From positions 1 through 15,818 of the forward strand of contig DAIDIS010000021.1 of the NCBI GenBank assembly GCA_027451785.1: a DNA stretch of 15,818 nucleotides, given 5' to 3'. The position numbers and the translations under genes are program-made. Numbering within the stretch: the first letter of the stretch is position 1; each line of letters starts with the position of its first letter. The notes below the pieces were generated by a model. It made no database searches and had not been told where the DNA came from. It saw nothing but the letters and a program-made list of their open reading frames with translations. Positions 7,808 to 14,055 of this stretch are shown here, one piece after another. This DNA comes from Acidimicrobiales bacterium. Its GTDB lineage: Bacteria; Actinomycetota; Acidimicrobiia; Acidimicrobiales; JAKAVM01.

Positions 7808-9279
7808 ACTACATGAGGGGGAACCCGACTCAAGAAGAGATGCGGATGGGCCTTATCAACGCGGCAATCGGTCTATTGGTAATCGTTCCGATGTTAATCT
7901 CACTGTTCTTTCCTCACAGACCGACCCTTAGGGCCGGATACGTTTTGACTGCAGTGGCCATGACCTTGGTTGTACCTCTCTACCTGTTGATCAGGTTTAG
8001 GGAGATGAAATCTGCGGTTCTGGTACTTCCAGCAAAATTGACGCTCTCGATGACAATTGCGTTGGCGATCTCGATTGGCTTCCTGGACTACGCGTATGGC
8101 GGCAAAGTTGTTGTGTTCAAACCGGTATTCGTGCTGGATGCTATCTTCATCGGCCTGATAGGCGACATTGCCATGCAGGTCACAATGTGGGCAGCTACAA
8201 CTACTGCCCTCCTGGTCAGCAGCGCTGCCATGGGCCTGCCAGCCCATGAACTTGTCGCCACGATTGTACTTACCTCTTCGTGCATGGCAGTTGGCCAAAC
8301 CATGAGCTACTACGCCGTAGAAAACAGGACCCGACTCTATTACTCCCGATCGATTTTGCGCGACATGACTGATCTAACATTGGCCGCCGAATCCATTGAA
8401 GAAGGCCTTGGGTTAGCGCTGCCTTTAGTTGGCGGAGTGTTGCCATCAACTCGGTCGGTCGCATTGCTTAAGCGACCTGGGGAGAGGACTTTCAGCGTCG
8501 TATCTCAATGGCCACCAGGAAACGACCAGTCAGGGAATGGAGTACTCGACGAAAGAACTGTGGGCGCGGCGACAGAGTCCCTCCGTGCACCTCGGGCCAC
8601 AGTGGAAAACGAGCACATCTTCCTTCCAATCGGAAAGACCCCTTTCGGCGAATTGGTTGTGGTTGTCTTCCGATATGAGAAGGGCAACCGGACGGCTCAG
8701 TTCATGCAAGAGGTCTCTGATGCCACGATGGCAACGATTCTCAAGATGGTAACGAGGATTGGTATCACCGCTGCACTCAGAGAGGAAAGCAGGACCGACC
8801 CCCTGACGGGCCTGCCCAACAGAAGGGCTTTGGAAGAGCGAATTGCCGTTGAGTTCGGGCATGCTCGACGAAACAAGTCTGCACTGTGCCTTGCGCTGAT
8901 GGACCTGGATCATTTCAAGGAATATAACGACACTTTTGGACATTTGAAGGGTGATGAGCTGATCCGGCAGCAAGCGGCGGACATGTCCGCACGTCTGCCG
9001 GAGGGTTCGTTCCTTGCGCGCTTCGGCGGAGAAGAGTTCTGCGCCTTTTTCCCCGTTGCATTGGACAAAGCCTTGATTCGTGTAGAAGCCCTGAGAAACA
9101 GCATTCAATTAGAAAAGATCATGAAGGCGGTCACGGTTTCCGCAGGCCTGGCTGAATGGGACGGGGTCGAGAGCTTCGAAAGCCTTTTGCAGCGAGCCGA
9201 TACGGCCCTTTACGAAGCGAAGAGGTCCGGGAGAAACTGCACACGGAGCTACGAGCCGGTCAAGTTGCTTCGGGCCTAG
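7804..9279 (+). CDS. Membrane GAF-like/GGDEF diguanylate cyclase lacking the RxxD inhibitory site
   Basis: Predicted to make c-di-GMP. The 491-residue protein has about six membrane segments in residues 15-170, a GAF-like domain at about 188-322 and a GGDEF domain at about 329-482. TGLPNRR at 335-341, D367, K372, N375, D384 and GGEEF at 408-412 are all present, so catalysis should be intact. The four residues at 399-402, where RxxD normally sits, are PEGS, so product inhibition at that site is unlikely. FIGLIGD at 115-121 and FLPIG at 273-277 are shared with the paralogues. The reading frame is open upstream to 7657, but the ATG at 7804 overlaps the previous stop as ATGA, has GGGGAG nine bases upstream and makes the N-terminus match its paralogues in length. 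It is the last gene of the probable cyclase operon. Confidence 0.92.
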   Translation: MNYMRGNPTQEEMRMGLINAAIGLLVIVPMLISLFFPHRPTLRAGYVLTAVAMTLVVPLYLLIRFREMKSAVLVLPAKLTLSMTIALAISIGFLDYAYGGKVVVFKPVFVLDAIFIGLIGDIAMQVTMWAATTTALLVSSAAMGLPAHELVATIVLTSSCMAVGQTMSYYAVENRTRLYYSRSILRDMTDLTLAAESIEEGLGLALPLVGGVLPSTRSVALLKRPGERTFSVVSQWPPGNDQSGNGVLDERTVGAATESLRAPRATVENEHIFLPIGKTPFGELVVVVFRYEKGNRTAQFMQEVSDATMATILKMVTRIGITAALREESRTDPLTGLPNRRALEERIAVEFGHARRNKSALCLALMDLDHFKEYNDTFGHLKGDELIRQQAADMSARLPEGSFLARFGGEEFCAFFPVALDKALIRVEALRNSIQLEKIMKAVTVSAGLAEWDGVESFESLLQRADTALYEAKRSGRNCTRSYEPVKLLRA

Positions 9280-9554
9280 TCAGGCCGGTTTCGCACTGCC
9301 ATTTTTAGATTACCATTTCTAACCCGCCTATAAGGTCCGTTATGTAAAGTTGTAAACGAGGTCGGCGAAGGTGTCCAAATTCGCCAATGGGTTTCCCGCT
9401 CCAATGACTGCCCTAATGAATGCACTAATTGATAACGCTGACTGCCTTAATTGACAAAGCGCCCCGGTTGCCGACTTCGGCATTCCCAGGGCGCTTCGAT
9501 AAATATGTCAGCTTCGGTACAGACCGACTTTGTTAGGTTCCTAAGTCGTCATCC
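9280..9554. other. Convergent intergenic region with no supported gene
   Basis: This 275-base region lies between two converging genes. A short inverted repeat, GGCCT (9273-9277) with AGGCC (9282-9286), spans the upstream stop codon and is followed by TTTTT at about 9302, a weak terminator candidate. An imperfect direct repeat of about 16 bases starts at 9405 and 9439, sharing TGACTGCC then TAAT. A larger hairpin follows and is listed separately. I see no coding sequence that I would defend. Confidence 0.45.
9457..9496. terminator. Two-part hairpin between converging genes, probable bidirectional terminator
   Basis: The outer stem AAGCGCCC (9457-9464) pairs with GGGCGCTT (9489-9496). Inside it TGCCG (9469-9473) pairs with CGGCA (9478-9482) around an ACTT loop, with an internal loop between the two stems. 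Neither strand has a strong T-run after the stem, so it is not a textbook intrinsic terminator. Its place between convergent genes and its strong stems still favour a transcription-ending or mRNA 3'-end role. Confidence 0.55.
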
Positions 9555-10610
9555 CTAGTTGTCACCACCCGAGCTACCTGACCCGTCACCTCCACTGCCT
9601 CCGCCTGAGGTCGTCGAAGAGGTTGAGGTTTGGGATGACGTGGAGTTAGTCGTTGACCCCGAGGTAGATGTTGTCCCGGATGTGCCGGTTGAGCCTGAAC
9701 CGGCCGTAGATGTGGTTCCCGACTGAGTTCCGCCGGACGACCCGCTAGTGGTCCCGCTGCTCGTGGAACCGCCGCCGTGGTGGTCTCCACCATCTCCGGA
9801 ACCGTCATCTCCCCCGGATTGCCCAGCCGTTGGAGGAGTACCTGCAGGTGGATTGCCGTTTTCGGCGCCATTTGCCCCTCCCTCAGAGGGCTCAGCACTC
9901 TGAGGGGGTTCCGTCGGTGCGGCTGGTGGTGGGCTATAGGTTTGTGTCGTTGCCAACCCGCCCGTGGAGGCCGATGTGCCCGACGAACCAGATGCTGACC
10001 CGGAACCGGTGGTCACTGGTACAGCGGTTGTCGTCGTTACCGATACCGGCGGCGAAGTGACAGGCGGCGAAGTGACAGGCGGTCCTTGTGTCGTAACTGG
10101 AGCGGAAGGAGCGTTAGTCGAACCACCGCTGGTAGAGGTAGAGCCGGAAGTCGACGGAGCCGTACTGGGAGGTGGAACTGGAACAGATATTCCCACCGTC
10201 GAAAGAACAGACGAGATCGGTGTCTGAATTGCCGCTGGCAGCGATCCGGTAGCCGCCGCCGCCGTGCTAGCGCCAAACACTGCCGCTCCTAGTGCAGCAC
10301 CAAGTTTGGCCGATATGAGTCTTGCGAGCATGCTTTCGCTCCTTTTGGTCGGGGAAGTCGGGACTTGCATGGTCCCGTCGAGCGAGCGCAAGATTCCAGC
10401 CATTTCGGAGATTGTCGACCGGGCAACAAGGTCTTCTGCGGCGCCTTCAGTGGGAAAAGGCTCGGATGCCTTGTCCAGTAGGTAAGCGAGCTTGGTGTTG
10501 CTGATTGCCAAATCGTTCAACGATCCGTTGCGGTGAGCCCAACGGCCAAGCGTGCGGAGGCCACGCTTGAAATTGGCTCCAGCCTCGGCGGTATCGCTGA
10601 AATCTTGCAT
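9555..10610 (-). CDS. Single-helix membrane protein with Ser/Thr/Gly/Pro-rich outer region, probable anti-sigma factor
   Basis: The 351-residue protein has a cytoplasmic-looking N-terminus (1-98), one hydrophobic segment at about 99-121 and a long low-complexity tail from about 143 to the end, made almost entirely of Ser, Thr, Gly, Pro and some Val and Ala. The tail would be outside the membrane and could span or contact the cell wall. The gene starts nine bases after the ECF sigma gene stop, with TAGGTAGG just before the ATG, so the two are almost certainly co-translated. This pairing is the basis for calling it an anti-sigma factor. I see no HxxxCxxC zinc motif; indeed the protein contains no cysteine, so it would not be a ZAS-type anti-sigma factor. 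The tail is encoded partly by a 15-bp tandem repeat at 10048-10082. An alternative is a wall-associated protein controlled with the sigma factor. Confidence 0.78.
   Translation of the reverse strand: MQDFSDTAEAGANFKRGLRTLGRWAHRNGSLNDLAISNTKLAYLLDKASEPFPTEGAAEDLVARSTISEMAGILRSLDGTMQVPTSPTKRSESMLARLISAKLGAALGAAVFGASTAAAATGSLPAAIQTPISSVLSTVGISVPVPPPSTAPSTSGSTSTSGGSTNAPSAPVTTQGPPVTSPPVTSPPVSVTTTTAVPVTTGSGSASGSSGTSASTGGLATTQTYSPPPAAPTEPPQSAEPSEGGANGAENGNPPAGTPPTAGQSGGDDGSGDGGDHHGGGSTSSGTTSGSSGGTQSGTTSTAGSGSTGTSGTTSTSGSTTNSTSSQTSTSSTTSGGGSGGDGSGSSGGDN
10048..10082. repeat. 15-bp tandem repeat inside the low-complexity tail
   Basis: GGCGGCGAAGTGACA occurs twice in a row (10048-10062 and 10063-10077), followed by a partial copy GGCGG (10078-10082). 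On the coding strand it gives the repeated peptide PPVTS. The copy number may vary between strains. Confidence 0.85.
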
Positions 10611-10619
10611 CTCACCTAC

Positions 10620-11285
10620 CTAAACGATCTTGGGTATCTTTTCATCAACATTTTTTTCAATAATTTTCTGTGGTACCCGGACGGCGCCATCTTCGGCCGC
10701 CTCGTTCATCGGCAACAGCTCGGACAGACGCTTAATCGCCTTGTGCTTCAGCGATCTGATTGCGCCTGGACTCTTCTTTATAACGGCGGCGATCTCCTCC
10801 ACCGAAAGGCCGCCGATCACTCCGAGCAATATGATTTCGGCTTCTGCAGGCGGAAGCAACCTTGTTAGCCTCTCTATGATCTCCCTCGCTTGTTCAGCTT
10901 CGACGATGACCTCTGAAGGGTCTTCGTGATCCCGCAGCAGGATTATGTCGATGTCCGCAGGACTAAACGGCTCCTCGGGCCTAAGGGCCTTTCTGCCCAG
11001 GTCCTTTATTCGATTCCTCGCTGCAGTAAACAACAGACCACGAAAACCCGGCTCGTCGCCCTTGAATCCGGGAAGCGTACGACACACCGATAACCAGACT
11101 TCGCTGCAAACATCGTCAGCGTCGAAACCTGAAATGGACTTCACGTAAGCTTTCAGGCGCGGGTTGTGCCTGCGATAGAGCTCTGTAAGAGCGTCTTCGG
11201 CGCCCCGCCTTGCACGGTCGATGAGAAGGGCGAACTCCCCCTCTTCTCCAACTATCGACTCGTTCTTGTTCTTCGCGAAGCGCAT
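10620..11285 (-). CDS. ECF-type RNA polymerase sigma factor
   Basis: A 221-residue sigma-70 family protein that would direct RNA polymerase to a specific promoter set. Sigma region 2 spans about 25-100, with the helix at 56-70 (DADDVCSEVWLSVCR) that recognises the minus 10 element. Sigma region 4 spans about 137-190 with a helix-turn-helix (LSVEEIAAVIKKSPGAIRSL). Regions 1 and 3 are absent, as is normal for the ECF group. About 30 residues beyond region 4 form a charged C-terminal extension of unknown role. The gene sits between an upstream MMPL transporter gene (80 bases away) and a downstream probable membrane anti-sigma gene (nine bases), which suggests control by an envelope signal. The ATG at 11285 has GGAG nine bases upstream, held within a perfect hairpin that could restrict translation. 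The group within the ECF classification cannot be assigned by eye. Confidence 0.92.
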   Translation of the reverse strand: MRFAKNKNESIVGEEGEFALLIDRARRGAEDALTELYRRHNPRLKAYVKSISGFDADDVCSEVWLSVCRTLPGFKGDEPGFRGLLFTAARNRIKDLGRKALRPEEPFSPADIDIILLRDHEDPSEVIVEAEQAREIIERLTRLLPPAEAEIILLGVIGGLSVEEIAAVIKKSPGAIRSLKHKAIKRLSELLPMNEAAEDGAVRVPQKIIEKNVDEKIPKIV

Positions 11286-11290
11286 GAGCC

Positions 11291-11316
11291 CGATCTCCGT
11301 CCCAAGACAGAGATCG
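11291..11316 (-). promoter_or_regulatory. 11-bp RNA hairpin sequestering the sigma gene ribosome binding site
   Basis: On the minus strand CGATCTCTGTC (11316-11306) can pair with GACGGAGATCG (11301-11291) around the loop TTGG. All 11 positions pair in RNA, one as U-G. On the plus strand that position is a C-A mismatch, which suggests the structure matters in the sigma mRNA. The 3' arm contains the GGAG ribosome binding site and ends five bases before the ATG. No U-tract follows, so it is not an intrinsic terminator. Confidence 0.6.
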
Positions 11317-11365
11317 AGAGATTTTCAGCTTCTCTTTAGAACTTATGCGCACCTATGAATATGCG

Positions 11366-13675
11366 CTAGCCAAGAATGAGCTCTTTGTCCGGTTCACCAT
11401 CACTCTGTCCTTCGGCCGGAGCATCTTGATGAAGTGACGAAGGCCACCAATTCCATCGACCCAGTATCGCAACCAATGACGGAACCAGAAGAGTTCTTAC
11501 CAGGAATGAGTCCATGAGAACGCCAAGGCCGAGCCCGGTGCCAATGGCCTGGAACTGGCTGGCTTGTGCACCGCTTCCGGAAGTTATGGTCAAGACCAAA
11601 AACGTACCGGCGAGAACCAGACCGGCAGAAGTGACCGTACTGCCGGTGGCCTCAAGCGCGGCGGAAATTGCCTCCTTGAGCGGCATCTTGTGAGATTCCT
11701 CCCTGATGCGCGTCATGACAAGGATGTTGTAGTCCTCGCCAAGGGCCAACAGGAAGACGAACATCAAGAACGGAAGGATGAAGGTTAAGCCGGCATTACC
11801 CCCCAGGTCCATAAATATGAGGACCGCCAACCCGAGTGCGGCAAAATATGAGAGCACAACGCTCACGATCAGATAAAGCGGTGCAACTAAGGACCTCATC
11901 ACCAAGGCCAGGAGGACCGCTATGAAAGCGGCGGCAATCGGGATAACGGTTTTCAGGTCACTGCTTGAGGTTGACGCGATGTCGTACGCAATCGGCGCCT
12001 CTCCGATGACGCCACTTTCGATCGAACCGCTCGCGGCTCCAGCCAGCGAAACCGCAGCTCGAATTTGTGGGACCGCGTTCATGGCTTGGGTCGTCGTCGG
12101 GTCGCCTGCGCTGAGGTTCGTTTGGAACCGGATGGTCCGACCGTCAGGCGACACAAAGTTCGAGCTCGCAGCGTATTGACGGTATAGCCCCAGTGGGATG
12201 ATCGAGCCCTGGGGGGGAATTGGATTCAACTTGTCGGCCGGACCCAGCTCCGAATAGAGCCTCTTGAATTCGGAGGTCGTCAGGGCGACCCCGGTGGCAT
12301 CCAATGGGCCCGTGATCGTCGTGAACTGACCGGAACGCTGGAGAGACACCTCGGCCTTTAGAATTGGAACCGAATCGCTCCAAACAGGGTCCGCGAACTT
12401 GAACACTACGCTCGTAGGATTTGCAGCCTGCTTCGGAAAGTACTGCTTTAGTGTTGCAGCACCTATCGCTGAGTCGGTGCCCTTGGGAGACGTCGCTCCG
12501 CCGGAAAACCCGGATGACTTGAATTGCAGGCCGAGCACTGCAAGCCCCCCGAATAGAACGATTCCGATAACCAAGGTGGCAACCGGCTTTCTTACGACGT
12601 GAGCAGCGATCCTGCCCCATGCGCCTTTCTTGTATGTCCCGACCTTTACTTTGGATGGCCAGAATGCAGCCCGCCCAGTGAGCGAGAGTAATGCAGGCAG
12701 CAGCGTTAGGCCTGCCAGCAACATAACGGCGATGCCTATAGCTAAGGGGATGCCAAGGCTCTGGTAGATGCCGAAGCTGGCAAATAGCAGGCTCAAAAGG
12801 GCGACAATCACAGTGCCGGCGGAGAAGCTGATCGACTCCCCCACCTTTGCCAAACCGTGTGCGACCGCTTCCTTGCTATCCAATCCTCCCCGCATCTCCT
12901 CTCTGACGCGGAAAACCAAAAAGAGCCCGTAATCGGTCCCGGCTCCAAGTATGAGAACGATAAGGATTATTTGGGTGAACCCAGAAACTTGTACACCCCA
13001 CTTGGCAGACTGACCAATTATTGGGCTCGCGACGAGAAGTGCCCAGATGGCAGGGAAGACCGTTAGTAAGGGTGCGAGAACGGATCTGAAAATCATTCCG
13101 AGCAGCAATACGATGAAAATGATCGACAGGAGCTGGGTCTGGTTCCCCTGTTTGGTCGAGGATGACTGGCTGTCGACGTTAATTGGTATAGCGCCTGCAA
13201 GATGAGCGGTCATTCCAGAATTCTTGAGCGCCGGGAACGTCGCTCTTGCGCCCTTGACGAACTTGTCCATGTCGCTGTTGCCGAAACCAGTTAGGTTCGT
13301 CTGAATAAGCAAAGTCTCGGCCTGGCCCGATGGCGAGATCGCTCCGTTCTTCACGTCTACGACACCCTGGAGCTTCTTGATCGCCTGACTCGCTGTTGTC
13401 AATGCGATTTGCTGTTGCTGGGAGATGCCGTTCTGATCAGAGACAACCAACGTGGTCAGTTGGAAACTTCCGTTCCCAAAAGCATTTTCCATAGCCGATG
13501 CCTTCTGAGAAGGATCGGAGGCAGGGATGAACTTGGAATTGTCGTTCTTTGCAACGCTTGAGATCGATGGGAGTGCCACCATCACGCAAATCCCGCCAAC
13601 GATCCAGAATGCAAGCACCGGCCAGCGCATCCGTACTGAGAACTTGCCGATACCTACGAATATTCGGCTGAGCAA
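11366..13675 (-). CDS. MMPL/RND-family membrane transporter
   Basis: A proton-driven exporter of the MMPL family, which in actinobacteria moves lipids or other hydrophobic envelope compounds; the substrate here is unknown. From the TTG at 13675 it has 769 residues: one helix at about 17-40, a large outer loop to about 180, five helices to about 335, a seventh helix at about 365-385, a second outer loop to about 575 and five more helices. The two Asp-Tyr pairs that carry protons in this family are present, in GAGTDYGLF (D248-Y249) and LGEDYNIL (D648-Y649). I chose the TTG because AAGGGG lies seven bases upstream and the protein then begins in the usual way just before the first helix. An in-frame ATG at 13759 would add 28 residues with no membrane or signal-like character. 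The C-terminal 25 residues are acidic and hydrophilic. It precedes the sigma/anti-sigma pair on the same strand. Confidence 0.9.
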   Translation of the reverse strand: MLSRIFVGIGKFSVRMRWPVLAFWIVGGICVMVALPSISSVAKNDNSKFIPASDPSQKASAMENAFGNGSFQLTTLVVSDQNGISQQQQIALTTASQAIKKLQGVVDVKNGAISPSGQAETLLIQTNLTGFGNSDMDKFVKGARATFPALKNSGMTAHLAGAIPINVDSQSSSTKQGNQTQLLSIIFIVLLLGMIFRSVLAPLLTVFPAIWALLVASPIIGQSAKWGVQVSGFTQIILIVLILGAGTDYGLFLVFRVREEMRGGLDSKEAVAHGLAKVGESISFSAGTVIVALLSLLFASFGIYQSLGIPLAIGIAVMLLAGLTLLPALLSLTGRAAFWPSKVKVGTYKKGAWGRIAAHVVRKPVATLVIGIVLFGGLAVLGLQFKSSGFSGGATSPKGTDSAIGAATLKQYFPKQAANPTSVVFKFADPVWSDSVPILKAEVSLQRSGQFTTITGPLDATGVALTTSEFKRLYSELGPADKLNPIPPQGSIIPLGLYRQYAASSNFVSPDGRTIRFQTNLSAGDPTTTQAMNAVPQIRAAVSLAGAASGSIESGVIGEAPIAYDIASTSSSDLKTVIPIAAAFIAVLLALVMRSLVAPLYLIVSVVLSYFAALGLAVLIFMDLGGNAGLTFILPFLMFVFLLALGEDYNILVMTRIREESHKMPLKEAISAALEATGSTVTSAGLVLAGTFLVLTITSGSGAQASQFQAIGTGLGLGVLMDSFLVRTLLVPSLVAILGRWNWWPSSLHQDAPAEGQSDGEPDKELILG

Positions 13676-13864
13676 TTGATTACCCCTTGGGCAAATGAGA
13701 TGGAGTCGCCACTCTGAATTGAATAGCAGTCGGCGCATACAGCGCAGGCCAACACCCATATTAGATCCGGTATGACTTGTCTGCCGAAAGGGCTAGGATG
13801 CGATTCCTACGATTACAGCGGAACTGACTCAGCTTGTTGGAAAATGTTTAACTTTTTCCTTGGA

Positions 13865-13912
13865 AGAACCGGTTCTGAACGCTAAAGTTCAGTTAATGCT
13901 GATTCACTGAAC
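13865..13912. promoter_or_regulatory. Cluster of GAAC/GTTC palindromes, candidate operator
   Basis: AGAACCGGTTCT (13865-13876) is a perfect 12-bp palindrome. It overlaps GTTC-T-GAAC (13872-13880). GTTCAGT (13887-13893) and ACTGAAC (13906-13912) form a perfect 7-bp inverted repeat with 12 bases between. A further GGAACTGA with the palindrome CTGA-C-TCAG lies at about 13820-13832. Repeated half-sites in a divergent promoter region are typical of a dimeric repressor or activator. Confidence 0.5.
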
Positions 13913-14043
13913 GACAGTCGATAGTGTCAGGGACGAATCGGCAGGAGCTGAGGGCGTAACTTAAGACGAATGGGCACGCACTGTCGCATGGGTAGCATTC
14001 ATTTTCTAACCTACACGACAACGCATGCTCGTCCTGTATTTAC

Positions 14044-14050
14044 GGGGAGG
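14044..14050 (+). promoter_or_regulatory. Strong ribosome binding site of the CopD-domain gene
   Basis: GGGGAGG lies five bases before the ATG at 14056 and fixes that start. It is the clearest Shine-Dalgarno sequence in the window, in contrast to the GGDEF genes. Confidence 0.75.
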
Positions 14051-14055
14051 GTGAA

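Larger units (their letters stand above)
13676..14055. other. Divergent intergenic control region, MMPL gene and CopD gene
   Basis: About 380 bases separate the TTG of the transporter gene from the CopD-domain gene. The middle (about 13840-13915) is AT-rich and holds several GAAC/GTTC inverted repeats, listed separately. TAACCT at 14007-14012 is a possible minus 10 element for the plus-strand gene, without a clear minus 35 partner. I find no riboswitch consensus. An ATG at 13970 opens a 29-codon frame ending in an ATGA overlap with the CopD gene; I do not call it a gene. Confidence 0.45.

Noticed and set aside
9404..9454. 16-codon frame over the direct repeats
   Set aside because: No ribosome binding site, very short and repetitive.
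11291..11316. Intrinsic terminator of the MMPL gene
   Set aside because: The stem is followed by GGCTC and the sigma start codon rather than by a U-tract.
13676..13759. In-frame ATG extending the MMPL protein by 28 residues
   Set aside because: The extension lacks signal or membrane character, and the TTG has a good AAGGGG site at proper spacing. It remains possible.
13865..13876. Actinobacterial SOS box (GAAC, four bases, GTTC)
   Set aside because: The spacing in AGAACCGGTTCT is two bases, not four, and no DNA-repair gene is adjacent.
13930..14055. c-di-GMP (GEMM) riboswitch before the CopD gene, suggested by CACGCACTGTCGCATGG
   Set aside because: The conserved GCAAA-type elements and the paired helices of the GEMM consensus are not present.
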